Below, one piece after another: positions 35,601 through 46,604 of a stretch of DNA of 64,000 nucleotides (positions within the stretch are counted from its first letter, which is position 1; the number at the start of each line of letters is the position of its first letter). The position numbers and the translations under genes were made by a program. A model generated the notes under the pieces. The model did no database searches and had not been told where the DNA came from. It saw only the letters and a list, made by a program, of their open reading frames with translations. The stretch covers positions 18,520,835 to 18,584,834 of the forward strand of contig CM070904.1 in NCBI GenBank assembly GCA_036417435.1, written 5' to 3'. The stretch comes from Inia geoffrensis (taxonomy: Eukaryota; Chordata; Mammalia; Artiodactyla; Iniidae).

Positions 35601-36451
35601 GCAAGATCCTTTTTGGCCCACCTCCTAGAGAAATAGAAATAAAAACAAAAATAAACAAATGGGACCTAATGAAACTTCAAAGCTTTTGCACAGCAAAGGA
35701 AACCATAAACAAGATGAAAAGACAACCCTCAGAATGGGAGAAAATATTTGCAAACCAATCAATGGACAAAGGATTAATCTCCAAAATATATAAACAGGTC
35801 ATGCAGCTCAATATTAAAAAAATAAACAACCCAATCCAAAAATGGGCAGAAGACCTAAACAGACATTTCTCCAAAGGAGACATACAGATGGCCACGAGGC
35901 ACATGAAAAGCTGCTCAACATCACTAATTATTAGAGAAATGAAAATCAAAACTACAATGAGGTATCACCTCACACCAGTCAGAATGGGCATCATCAGAAG
36001 ATCTACAAACAACAAATGCTGGAGAGGGTGTGGAGAAAAGGGAAGCCTCTTGCACTGTTGGTGGGAATGTAAATTGATAGAGCCACTATGGAGAACAGTA
36101 TGGAGGTTCCTTAAAAAACTAAAAATAGAATTACCATATGATCCAGCAATCCCACTACTGGGCATATACCCAGAGAAAACCATAATTCAAAAAGGCACAT
36201 GCACCCCAATGTTCATTGCAGCACTATTTACAACAGCCAGGTCATGGAAGCAACCTAAATGCCCATCGACAGATGAATGGATAAAGAAGATGTGGTACAT
36301 ATATACAATGGAATATTACTCAGTCATAAAAAGGAGCGAAATTGGGTCATTTGTTGAGACATGGATGGACTTAGAGACTGTCATACAGAGTGAAGTAAGT
36401 CAGAAAGAGAAAAACAAATATCGTATATTAACGCATATATGTGGAACCTAG
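32677..36451 (+). pseudogene. L1 ORF2 of copy 2, broken
   Basis: Starts MVIGTYISIITLNVNG at 32677. Endonuclease motifs: CCLQETHF near 32795, then a TGA where TGG (Trp) is expected after LKVRG near 32850. At about 33107 the essential GDFN motif has become GDFTT because about eight bases are missing, which also shifts the frame. SDHNAM is at about 33352. The RT domain has PGPDGFTGE (about 34076), then an in-frame 57-bp deletion near 34183 compared with copy 1 (residues between LP and KKENYRP). It continues with QVGFIPGMQ (about 34297), [12 protein letters not shown] (about 34588) and an intact [10 protein letters not shown] (about 34714). The C-terminal Cys/His segment [18 protein letters not shown] (about 36019) is intact, and the protein ends at TAG 36449-36451. 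Non-functional, but closer to consensus at its 3' end than copy 1. Confidence 0.93.
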
Positions 36452-36667
36452 AAAAATGGTACAGATGACCCGGTTTGCAGGGCAGAAGTAGAGACACAGA
36501 TGTAGAGAACAAACGTATGGACACCAAGGGGGGAAAGCGGTAGAGGGTGGGGGTGGGGGTGTGATGAATTGGGCGATTGGGATTGACATGTATACACTGA
36601 TGTGTATTAAATGGATGACTAATAAGAACCTGCTTTATAAAAAAATAAAATAAAATACAAAAAAAAA
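36452..36667 (+). terminator. L1 copy 2: 3' UTR and A-rich tail
   Basis: 'atggtacagatgacccggtt', 'acaaacgtatggacaccaag', a G-rich tract at 36527-36562, then (A/TAAA)n ending in an A run. AATAAA-like hexamers lie at the end. Confidence 0.85.
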
Positions 36668-36686
36668 AAGAATACCAAATGGTGAT

Positions 36687-37969
36687 GAAGTACCAGAGAG
36701 CAGGGAGGTAACACGATCTGATTTTCATTGCAGAAAAAGCACTCAGAAGCTCAGTGGAGGTGGGGTGGAGGGTTATGCAATTAGAAGTGGAAGGCCCGGT
36801 CTGGCTGCTGTTAGAGTAACCTGAGTGAGAAGGTCTTGGTGAAAAAGTCATTATGGCTATTATAGTAGTAGTAGTCGTAATTACATCATCCTTCTAAAAC
36901 AGTGGCTTTTACCTTATAAAGCCCAGCACCTTCATTGACATGAAGTATTTTGTAAAACCCATTTTAAGACAAACGTTAATGACGATATAACCTACCTACA
37001 CCTTCAGGAAAAAAGAAATTTAAAAGTAAACTTTAAGTGGGATCATATGTCTTTCAAAATGCCACTGCTCAGACATAGCTAGACTAGAAGACATAATGAA
37101 GTAGTCAGCACCAGATCCAGAAGTGACAGCTCTAAATGCTGACTGATATAAATGCGCTGTTAGCAACTTAAATTCCTCAACGACCTTTGCCACTGTAATG
37201 TGAGTTTCCCAAAACATTGAACCACTCAAATTCCAAAGCAAGACAAAATGTAATCTTTTGTCCATTTTCCCAGCAGTTATATTCCTAAAAGAGTCAGTGT
37301 CTATTAAAACCATACAAAAATATGTGGTGTTCACAAGAATAATGAAGTTAAGTTCTAAGTTCTGATCACTATGATCAGATTTGTCATCTATGTGAATGAC
37401 TGCTGTGGCATCTTGAAAGACTCGTAGGTTGGGAACCAACTTACTGAGATGCTTCACTGCCCCATGCATTGCAGGATGTCTGACCTCTCTGGACCTAGTC
37501 CATTTTCATTGTGAAGTCCAAAAACATTCCCCAACAAAGTCAGGAAATACTGTATTAGACAATACCATTTTTGTCGACAATCATTAGTATAAAGTAGGCA
37601 GAATCTAAAATAGCAAGCCAGCACTGGCCTAGAATGTGCGTGTGTGTGGGGGTGTGTGTGTGTGTGTGTTTTGGGGGAGGAAGAGAAAGAGTGGAATGGG
37701 ATGTGAGAACTAAGAGAAATTGCCAATTCCATAACATTTTTGAGTTCCGTTTCCAAAGAGGGAAAGGTAGTGGATGCTTGTAAGAGCCCCCAGACTTTGA
37801 CAAACTGTTTTTCCTATCAATACCCAGATTTGATCAGCCCCTGAAGCTTCCCCCCCAAAAAAAAGAAAGAAAGAAAAGACGTTTGCTGCACCAGCCTCTT
37901 CAACTACACCAAACGGGGAGGTTACCCTTTGACCCCTGAAGCCATTTGCTAACAACCTGCAGCATGAAA
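36687..37969. other. Unique stretch with a (TG)n run, no gene seen
   Basis: A (TG)n run with interruptions lies at 37638-37669. The 149-codon minus frame at 37020-37469 is the longest non-L1 frame in the window, but it shows no domain, no recognisable family and no splice context. Confidence 0.4.
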
Positions 37970-38190
37970 CTGGATGGCTTTTCTCATTGGTGTATGACTA
38001 CATTGCAAATGTTATTGCCAGCCAGCCGATTATACAAGCATAAAGAGAAAGTAATTAGCACAATCATTTTACATAGAGTAAATTTTAGTGCAGCCAGTTA
38101 GTCAGAGATTCAATGTCATGGGATCACAGCCATGCATTAATGGACTTAAGTGAAACTGTTAATTTGTTATTTGAAATGAAGTCCTTATCT
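37970..38190. promoter_or_regulatory. Candidate conserved non-coding block next to the tRNA-like sequence
   Basis: Repeat-free AT-rich DNA with homeodomain-like cores (GTAATTAGC, GCATTAATGG, GTTAATTTG). Offered only as a candidate. Confidence 0.2.
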
Positions 38191-38192
38191 CT

Positions 38193-38266
38193 GGCCAGTT
38201 AGCTCAGTTAGTTAGTGCCTGGTGCTCAGGACGCCAAGGGCATGGGTTTGCCTCCTCTGCTGTCCA
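38193..38266 (+). pseudogene. tRNA-Ile-like pseudogene (anticodon position reads CAG)
   Basis: 74 nt aligning end to end, without gaps, with mammalian tRNA-Ile(AAU). The 5' end is GGCCAGTTAGCTCAGTTAGT, giving an essentially intact A box (TAGCTCAGTTAGTTAG). The anticodon arm is GGTGCTCAGGACGCC, where the stem halves are kept but the loop reads CTCAGGA instead of CTAATAA. The variable region is 'aaggg', and the T-arm is GGGTTTGCCTCC, a damaged B box. The 3' acceptor half (CTGCTGTCCA) no longer pairs fully with the 5' half. No CCA-tailed or poly(A) tail and no obvious TSD. It reads as a decayed tRNA gene or a tRNA-derived relic; weak B box and acceptor argue against function. Confidence 0.7.
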
Positions 38267-38439
38267 GGTTGACTTTGTAGATTTCACAAATGCTGACTGG
38301 CACTCCCAGCCAGCTGATTCATGTGGGAGGCTGTGCATTCCAAGCAGAATAATTTCCAGGGTCCCATGAACATAAATGACTCAGGAAAACTTGCTGGCAG
38401 CATTTAAATTCAAAATGCATGTACAAAAAGAGCAATATG

Positions 38440-38742
38440 AGGGCTCCTTGTGGTGACGGAGCTGTTCTGCATCGTGGCTATGGTGGTAGATACACGAACC
38501 TACCATGTGATAAAATTATATAGAGCTAAATACACACACATACACATACATAAGTGAGTACAAGTAACACTGGGGAACTTTGAGTAGGATTGGTGGATTG
38601 TATCAAAGTCAACACCTTAGCTGTGATATTGTCCTAAACTTATTTACAAAATGTTACATTAAGGGCACAAGAGATCTCTCTGCAATATTTCTTACAACTG
38701 CACATGAAATCTATAATTATACCAATAAATTTTTTTCTTAAA
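38440..38742 (+). mobile_element. Old L1M 3' UTR fragment
   Basis: 'tatggtggtagatacacgaa', 'gtgataaaattatatagagc', 'gattggtggattgtatcaaa' and 'atttcttacaactgcacatg' in L1M tail order, ending at 'accaataaat'. Contains a short CA/TA-rich microsatellite. Confidence 0.75.
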
Positions 38743-39423
38743 AATTTATATATGTTTGGTGATGGCTAAGTAGAATAAACCTTGTATTCCCAAGACAATT
38801 CCTAATTCAGGAGGACTTTCAATGGCTCCCAAAGACTACACCTTAGTGCTCTAGAAACACAGTTCCTCTGATTTGGGAACGAGTCAACTGTTTCCAAAAA
38901 GAGAGGCTGGATATTCAAACTTGCCCTTCTCCAATCCCATCGATTTTGTTCATATTAGATATCATTACAGTCTCATGGATGAGTTAATGGTGAAATCCTA
39001 GTATTTAGATTTTCATGCAAAGGAAAAATTGGGAACTAGTATTTTTTTAGCATATTTTAAATATCAATCAACCCAAACACATAATCATATCAAATCCTCA
39101 TCTGAAAATGGAGTTGCTTCTCAATGCAACCTTGTGAGATAACCAAACGCAATTTATCTGATTGTCATATTTAGCCTTAGGTTACAAATTTTCCACCTCT
39201 GATAAATAATTACAGGCAAGACTTGGGATCACTTTGAAATGGATTATAAAATGAGCCTATAGAGTTTCATTCTTAGAAAACTCTCAGAGGAAAATCAACA
39301 GCCATATGTCTAAGATGGTTGAGATTCTCATCTAACTCAGTGCCGTGATCTCTTCTGTGAAGAAAGCGTTCCCTAACCAGTTACGTTAAGGGAATGCATC
39401 ATTTCATGTCCATCCCTCCACCA
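38743..39423. other. Unique stretch, no gene seen
   Basis: No feature recognised. Confidence 0.4.
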
Positions 39424-39852
39424 TTAGTGTGGGTTGAATCATGTCCATGATTCAAATCCACGTCCACCCAGAATCTCAGCGTGTGACCTTACTTGGAAAT
39501 AGGGTCATAGCAGGTGTAAGTATAAAGTCATACTGGATTAAAGTGGGCCCTACATCCAGGGACGGTGTTCTTATAAGAAGAGGACACACAGAGACACATG
39601 CAAGAAAGAAGGCTGTGTAATGACAGAAGCAAAGATTGAAGTGATCCGGATACATGCCAAGGAATACCAAAGACTGCCAGCAAGCACCAGGAGCTAGGAG
39701 AGAGGCAGGGCACGGATTCTCCCACACAACCTCCAGAAGGAACCAAACGTGACAAGCTCTCGATTTCAGACTTCTGGTCTCTTGAACTGTGAGAGAATAA
39801 ATTTACGTTCTTTTAAGCTACCCGGTATGTGGAGATTTGTTACTAAAACAAT
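39424..39852 (+). mobile_element. MLT1-type solo LTR (ERVL-MaLR)
   Basis: 'gtgtgaccttacttggaaat', 'gggtcatagcaggtgtaagt', 'acggtgttcttataagaaga', 'cagacttctggtctcttgaa' and 'gagagaataaatttacgttc' are in MLT1 order. Related to 7266-7730 but clearly diverged from it. No internal retroviral genes nearby. Confidence 0.8.
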
Positions 39853-40002
39853 GCACCTCGGGGATCTGCAGTCTTTATTAGTAGGCTGAAAGCTATGAGA
39901 AGTCCTCAAATACCCCCAAATTTATTTAATCATGGAAGCACTTTTCCCCATATAACACCTATTAGTCTTTCACAGAACATCTTATGAAAATGCTAGTTTA
40001 GA

Positions 40003-40160
40003 CAATTTCCAATTTCAATGTGAATCACTTGAAGATTTTATTAAAGTGAAGATTCTGATTCAGCAAGTCTGAGGTGGGGCCTGAGATTCTGCATCTCTAA
40101 CAAGCTCTCAGGTGATGCTGATGCTACTGGTCCTTGGACCACACTTGGAGCACAGATTTA
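40003..40160 (+). repeat. MER5-family hAT relic
   Basis: 'gattctgattcagcaagtct', 'gaggtggggcctgagattct', 'aacaagctctcaggtgatgc' and 'ggtccttggaccacacttgg' are the MER5 consensus order. Confidence 0.75.
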
Positions 40161-40239
40161 CACACCAGGAGGCAGGGGGCTGGAGTGGGTAATCTTCCAG
40201 GGTTTTTTCCCAGCTCAAAGGACAATGACCTAACATCTG

Positions 40240-40640
40240 TGATGGCTTGACTCTTGTTCCCAGTTATTGACTTTCTTATAATAGGGAACATTGCAGTTCC
40301 TCCCACAGTGGGTGGAGAAACTTCTCTGCCTCAATGATATCAGTTGAGTCATGTGACTTACTTTGAGCCATGGGATTTTCATGAATGAAGAACACATCCG
40401 AGGAATGCTAACTGATGAAGAGCCTCTACCCCTTCAGACAGTGCCCCAGAATGAAGACGTGAAGAGAAGACCTGAACCCAGCCAGAAGCCTGGAGTCCAG
40501 CCTGGCCCAGCCAAGCCCACCCTAAATCAGCCAAACCACAGGCTACCGCGGACTTACGAGACAGAGGTGAACGCTTACTGTTACAAGCTACTGGGATTTT
40601 GAGGTTGTTGGTTACACGGCAAAAACTGACAAATACATCA
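40240..40640 (+). repeat. Older MaLR-like LTR relic
   Basis: 'cagttcctcccacagtggg', 'gtcatgtgacttactttgag', then 'ccagaagcctggagtccag' and the end 'acaagctactgggattttga' resemble the older MLT1 LTRs. The 79-codon frame 40363-40602 lies inside it and is not a gene. Confidence 0.5.
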
Positions 40641-41614
40641 TCTCGGTTTTCTATCCATCTACCCACAACTATGAATACAAATGTTTGTCTATAAACTATG
40701 AGGTATTTATTGACTATCGACCATCTACCCAGTACAAGGAGGTAGAAGATACGATTCCTACTCAGAGAATTGACAGTGTGTCTAGATTAAGGGAAAAGAG
40801 ACTTACAAATGAAAGAAAAAATTACAGTGTAAAACCATGCAAGATTAAAAGTATGGTGTAAGCTAAGGAAGATGGAGTAGTCAGAGAAAGCAATGGACGG
40901 GCTTTGGGTAGGTAAGGACAAGTGGAGAATTCATTTTGAGGATGAGGTCCTCTGGAAGGAAAGGTTCTAATAGAGTAAAATGCCACAAGCTAACAAAGCA
41001 CTGATTGCAAAATTCAAACCACCTTTTCTGACCATTAGGGGAAAGCCCATATACATTATTATAGAGTGGCGGGCCATTTGTGACCATTTGGAAGAGAAAG
41101 AGTATTCCACTTGTCCATTACTCACTACTGGCACAGTAACAACGAGGAAGCGCCAGTGGCCACCTTTCAGTATCCCTGACAAAGCGAAGGCAGTGAGGCC
41201 AGCGGGCTGCAGGCAGGAGTCAGTGTGTGTTATTTGCCCAGTGGAGCTGACAGAGGCTGAGAAATATTGGAGCAGGAGGAAAAGTGCTTTGCACCAAATT
41301 ACTTTTTATTCCTCACTTAATAAAAACTTCCTGGGTTGTCTTCAGTTTAACAAGGTTGGATTCATCATTCATAGGTCATAAATGTAGGCACAGGATAATT
41401 GTGATGATGTGCTGGGATTAAGGGAATTCAGAGGAAAAAGAATGTCTACACAGAGTGACTAATCCAACCGCGGGGTGTCTGCTCACGTACAGGATTATAA
41501 CAACAGTCCACAAATAAAGCCAGGGAATGGAATCAACATCCAGTGCCTCCCAGAAAGAAAAGGATTATAATGGTTTTAAAGACAGAGCTTATAAATGTTC
41601 TGTTCCAAAATGCT
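40641..41614. other. Unique stretch, no gene seen
   Basis: The 133-codon plus frame at 40980-41381 shows no domain or family resemblance and overlaps minus-strand frames; I leave it as chance. Confidence 0.4.
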
Positions 41615-41690
41615 CATTTTATAGGTTGGGAAACTGAGGCCCAAAGAAAAGTGATTTGCCAACTAAATCAGTGTGGACCCAGAGCAAGAA
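41615..41690 (-). repeat. MIR fragment, reversed
   Basis: 'ttataggttgggaaactgag', 'gcccaaagaaaagtgattt' are the antisense MIR core; short. Confidence 0.55.
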
Positions 41691-41999
41691 GTGTTTTCCC
41701 ACTTGCAGCAGGAAATCTAAAAATGATAGAGAAATGATAGAGAGAGCTGTAGGGGATCTGCGGTACCTGCTCCAGGCACATCTCTGCCAGAGGAACTTGG
41801 GGGCGGCGCCTCCTGGGAAAGAAGAGCACAGGACACACAGAAGCCCAGCCATAGTCAAAGGGAAGGGGAGAGTTCAAGTGCAGCAGGGTCTATACTCCTC
41901 CGATTGCCCTCTGGTCCCACATCAATGCCCTCTTCTCCCCACAACTGGAGAGAATTGTCAGAATCTGGAGAGAGAAGGTAGTAACCAAAAGTCTAACAG

Positions 42000-42155
42000 C
42001 TAACATTTATTGAGCACTTTACATACATTTTCTTATTCAACCTCACCAAAGCCCGTTTTATAGATTAGGAAACTGAAACATCCATAAAGAAGTTAAGCAA
42101 CTTGCCCAGGGTCTTGATCAGGGTTCCGGCTCATAACCTCTATTACATGCTGCTC
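42000..42155 (-). repeat. MIR SINE relic, reversed
   Basis: 'aacatttattgagcacttta', 'cgttttatagattaggaaac', 'agcaacttgcccagggtctt' in antisense MIR order. Confidence 0.75.
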
Positions 42156-43198
42156 TATTGCTGAAGTAACCTCTGGGCGACAGGCTAAAGCTTCCTAGTG
42201 CAAGCATGGCCACAAGCACTCTCCTCCCTCCAGCCCACTCAAGGAAATTCTATGATTGCCATCTCAATTCCCTTGTCCCTCGTGTGCCCTCAGAGGGAAA
42301 GATTATCTTCTCTTGCATTTGAGAACAGGCGGGGTCTGGCTGGATCTGGAGGGGGAATGAAAGCAAGGACAATCTTACAATGAGCTACAAAACAAAGAAC
42401 AGTAAAGAAAGGAGAGGGATGAGAGTAGGAAAGACAGATGGGTCTAGTAACAGGAGTCGGTGGTGAATGAGAGGCTCCAGGCCCCTCATAGGTAGGAGGC
42501 AAGAGAAATCAGGACCGGATCTGAAAAGTGCTGCTGGGGATTAAAGTTCTTCAGGAGATAGAAGTAAAGCATGGAGTTCCTCGCATATTACAGGATGGCT
42601 ATTAAATTGTACTTCTGTAACTGTGACCCCATTCTAGAACTAAATAACAATTTGAATGCCCCACAAATTGGAGACCACAGGGTACAGTTTCAATAGGTTT
42701 ATATCTACGAAGAAACAGGGAGAAGCATCCTCACATCCAAACACGTTTCACATATTGGGGTAGGAGGCAACTTTACAGGAATATGGCAGGCCTCATGGCA
42801 AAGGCCATCAACCTCCAAAGGACAGAAGGGTGCTTCTGCAAATCAGAAACCTGCAAGTCCAACCTCTAGCACAAGAAAGGAGAAAACGGTAGAAGCTAAA
42901 AGGCCACAAAGAGCACTGCTAAGAACACATGGACAGTGTCTCCAGAAACTTCCTGAACTAGCATGAAGATATGAGGAAGTGTGTATTTGCAGCAATTGTA
43001 TTCACGTCAGAGGCAGAGAAAAGGTGTTGGCTCTGTTCTCATGATCCTAAGGTACCTCCAGTTTGGGGAAACCTGAGAAAATATAGATTATATACTCTAT
43101 CTCCATTGGAAGGTTTAGAAAAATGGAAACCAGAAATCGGTAATATATTTAAATGACACATATTAACTTCAAGGACATGTAGCAAGACAGATGTGTCA
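42156..43198. other. Unique stretch, no gene seen
   Basis: No repeat family or exon recognised. Confidence 0.4.
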
Positions 43199-43411
43199 GG
43201 CTTCCCTGGTGGCGCAGTGGTAGAGAGTCCGCCTGCCGATGCAGGGGACACGGGTTCGTGCCCCGGTCCGGGAAGATCCCATGTACCGTGGAGCGGCTGG
43301 GCCCATGAGCCATGGCCGCTGAGCCTGCGTGTCCGGAGCATGTGCTGCGTAATGGGAGAGGCCACAACAGTGAGAGGCCCGCGTACCGGAAAAAAAAAAA
43401 AAAAAAAAAAA
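43199..43411 (+). mobile_element. CHR-type SINE (short subtype)
   Basis: GGCTTCCCTGGTGG start, A-box 'tggcgcagtgg', B-box 'ggttcgtgcccc', A-run at 43390-43411. The TSD is short (AGATGTG at 43189-43195, AGATGTC directly after the tail). Confidence 0.95.
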
Positions 43412-43914
43412 GATGTCCACTAGGGAAATGGAAATTTCAGTCTGGGCTCTGAAATAGCGAGGGAGCCTGAGATGATGCAGGAGATGATGCAGGAGTCCTG
43501 CAGACTATGAGGGAGCACAGGGAGAAAAAGTGTGCAGAGGTCTGAAGCTTCACCACACCCAGCTTCTCTGTTGCTTAGCAACCCCTCTCATGGAGATTAA
43601 GCAGTGAGTCTTTCAGAACTCTGCAGTGAGCTCTTTGTTGTAAGTAACAAAATTGTATCTGAGTCACCAAAGAGTTACTTCAGCTTTCACAGGTGACAAG
43701 CTCATTACCAGAGGCGGTCAGTTACCAAGGTTTATCAGAGTTCACTATGAGCTGCCCTGAGGGCTTGCAGAAAAACAGGAGACTGCCCCAGTCAATCCCT
43801 GAGGAGTTGTTCACTACCTAGGCAACACATTCTCATATGTGTAAAGTTATTGAGAAGAAATACAACCACCTCTAAGTGTATTTTTTTAATTATCTCTTTA
43901 TTTGCAGTTAAAAG
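43412..43914. other. Unique stretch, no gene seen
   Basis: No feature recognised. It contains a 12-bp tandem repeat of GATGATGCAGGA-like units at about 43471-43496. Confidence 0.4.
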
Positions 43915-44522
43915 TTGGATTAGTTTTCTAATTCTGCATAACAAATTATTATAAGTTTATCAGCTGAAAACAAAACAAATTTATCGTCTCAGTTTTCTGT
44001 GGGTCAATGTCTGGGTTAGCTGGATCCTCTGCTCAGGATCTCACCAAGCTGAAATCAAGGTGTCAGCCAAGCCTGCAGTCACATCTGAGGCTTGTAGTTC
44101 TCTTCCAAACTCTTTAATTGTTGGCAGAATTCATCACCTTGTAGTTGTATCACTGAAGTCCCTGATTTCTTGCTGCTGTCAGCAAGGGATCACTCCCCAG
44201 AACTGGAGGCCACCCTCAGGTCCTAGCCATATGGCTCTCTTTTCTCAAAATATGGCAGGTTTCTTCTTCAAGGCTGTAGGAGTATCTTTTTTGGAAAGGC
44301 CCAATCCCTCTGTTAAGGGCTCATCTGAATAGGTCAGGTCCATCCAAGATAATCTCCATTGCATTAACTAAAAGTCAATTTGATTAATGACCCAATTATT
44401 AGAGTTATGGCCCATAATATTCACAGGTCTCACCAACCCTCAAAGGGAGAAGATTACATAGGGCATGCACATCACAAGGAGGGAGTGAATCTTAGTGGCC
44501 ATCTTAGACTTCCAAATAGCAC
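43915..44522 (-). mobile_element. MaLR/MLT1-like LTR, reversed
   Basis: The plus strand starts 'ttggattagttttctaattc' and ends 'gactt...aaatagcacac'. The reverse complement therefore begins TGTGCTATTTGG and ends near CTAATCCAA, the TG...CA-type layout of a MaLR LTR. Internal phrases such as 'gggttagctggatcctctgc', 'aagctgaaatcaaggtgtca' and 'gggctcatctgaataggtca' fit an old MLT1-class LTR. Class moderately certain, subfamily not. Confidence 0.55.
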
Positions 44523-44789
44523 ACAATCAAGATCTAAAGTAGGTAAATCTAACATCAGAGGAACAAGCATACTATCCGAACTTAAATGTAGACTTTTAAC
44601 AACTAAAATATACAATTAAACATATATTGGTTTTGAGGAATGGACCTGGGCAGGGAGAGAGACTGTTACTTTTCGTCATATGCTTTCATGTACTCTTTCA
44701 GTATTATTTTATATTACACAAGAAATAACGTTACAGCAGAAAAATTAGAAACCACAGACAGGGGTGGTGGAAAACAATCTCACCTTCCC

Positions 44790-45480
44790 AGGCTCACTTT
44801 TTCTTCTCTTAAGTATTCAAGTTACTTTGATTCTTTGGACTTATTCTCTTCTTTCTGTACCTGCTCTCCCTGCATGATTTCACCCATTCCTGTTGCTTCA
44901 ACTATATTCTATATGCTGATGATTCTCAAATATATATTTATAGCCCTGGCCTCTCTTTTGAGTTCCACACACGTTTTTAATTCTTCCTACGTATCTCCAA
45001 CTACTTAACTAACCAGCATCACAAACCTCATTAGTCCAAATTTTAATTTATTATTTGCTACCACCATACCTTCTCCTTTTATTTCCTATATCAGTTGATA
45101 ACTATTCACTCAGTCTCTCAAACTATAAATTTTGGAGTCATCTGTCACACCTGCTTATCATTCATGGTCACCAACTCCTCTTGAGTATAATCAGACTAGT
45201 TCCACACCCAACGCTATCTCACCATCACCACTGCCACACCATGCCAAGCCTCATTTCTTTTAACTGATTTCCATCTACCAACCTTCCACCTACTAAATCT
45301 ATCCTCCAGGCTCCTAAGGGTCATCTTCCTAAAAACCAAATGTGATGATGCCACTCCCTGGTTGAAAGCTCTCCTTCTCCCCAATTTCCTTAAGGATGGG
45401 CCCAACCCAAATCTCATCCTCATCTCCATTTGCTTCTCATCCCTCCTCTACTACTCCTTCTCATCTCTCTCCCATGCAAA
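44790..45480 (+). repeat. L2 LINE relic, long
   Basis: 'atatgctgatgattctcaaa', 'cctggcctctcttttgagtt', 'ttttggagtcatctgtcaca', 'aaccaaatgtgatgatgcca' and 'ctccctggttgaaagctctc' keep the L2 order over almost 700 bp. No open frame survives. Confidence 0.6.
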
Positions 45481-46604
45481 CACAGCCTATCTTCTAGCCA
45501 TACTGAATTTGTAAATGTGTGAAAACACACAGGATTGTCAAAGGGCAGGTATATTCATAAAATGGCGAGAGGTCTGCTATAGGAAGGGGCAGTGTGCAAG
45601 AAGGTGAGAGGGAGAGAAGGACCAGGGAAGAGACAAGAGTGGATGATTATGAGGGTAGAACATTTTGGGAAGAAAGGACTGCATGTGTAAAATTCAGTAA
45701 TTATAAAGGAACATGGCATATTTATCTAAGTGTATTTTTAATTAAGCTATATGTTTAGAAATGCATTGATTATTCATCTGTTCGTGTGCACATAAGTTCT
45801 CATGTCCATTTAATGTAAAGAAATTCAACTTCTTCGCCCTGCAAAGAAACACCTATGGCAAAGGAAAAACAGTCAGCCAGCATCCTGGGATTGGGGTGTA
45901 ACAAAATATCGTGTGACCCAATCAGGCTATTATCCCCCATGCGAAGACGTTCCCTGTAGAAACAGTCATTAATTTCAGTATGGAGTATGCAGTATTTGGA
46001 AGGAAAAGAGGTGACATGTCAACCCCAGCATCCCAAAACAGGAGGTTAAGGCAACCTGAAGTAAACCCTCTCCAACCAAGCTTTAGTGACAAGGAAGGCC
46101 AACTGGGTTTCACAAATAAAAATTACTTGTACATAGTGGAAAGTCTAGACTGGATTCAAAGAGACAGGGTTTGAGCAGTGAGTTGTCAGAACAGAGCATA
46201 TAGATGGTACTATAACAGTCCCTAGTTCCATGTCTTTGCCCTGGGAATGATGACAGGGCACATGGTGTGAAATGGAGGAGTACTAATGATCACAGGCAAC
46301 ACCTCTGGAGCGAGGCCATCCTTTCTCCACTGCTGCTCTAAGTAGTGGGCACAGCAAATTGACTCTGCTGAGACCCCCCCCCACACACACACACACGTGG
46401 GCAGCAGGAAACGGGGGGCTACTAGAACACTAGTGTTCCCACCTGGAGGTGGGAAACAGATGGACATGCCTCTTGGAAGAGTGTTGGCCCAACTCATCCC
46501 AGAGTTCTAGAAGAAAATCAAGGGAAGGAGGGTATCCCAAACTGGAAACCTCCTCATGCACTATTCTAACCTGGTCAAGCTGGTTTTAATTTCAAGAATT
46601 AAGG
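45481..46604. other. Unique stretch, no gene seen
   Basis: Contains a small (C)n(CA)n run at 46375-46396. No gene recognised. Confidence 0.4.

Larger units (their letters stand above)
30781..36686 (+). mobile_element. Near-full-length LINE-1 (copy 2), different lineage, with TSDs
   Basis: An 18-19 bp TSD beginning AAGAATACCA occurs at 30781-30798 and 36668-36686 (about three mismatches), giving an insertion of 30799-36667, about 5.9 kb, with no SINE inside. The 5' UTR starts at 'cgaagatggcggcctagaag', the canonical L1 5' end. Its 5' UTR and its 3' UTR ('agaacaaacgtatggacacc', then a G-rich tract) are unlike those of copy 1, while ORF1/ORF2 remain clearly related. Several frameshifts, a nonsense codon and a 57-bp deletion make it inactive. 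Confidence 0.94.

Noticed and set aside
37020..37469. 149-codon minus-strand open frame outside any recognised repeat, the longest such frame
   Set aside because: No domain, motif, signal peptide or family resemblance, ordinary AT-rich composition and no splice or promoter context. In 64 kb a frame of this length is expected by chance.
40980..41381. 133-codon plus-strand frame
   Set aside because: No recognisable family; overlapping frames on the other strand; likely chance.
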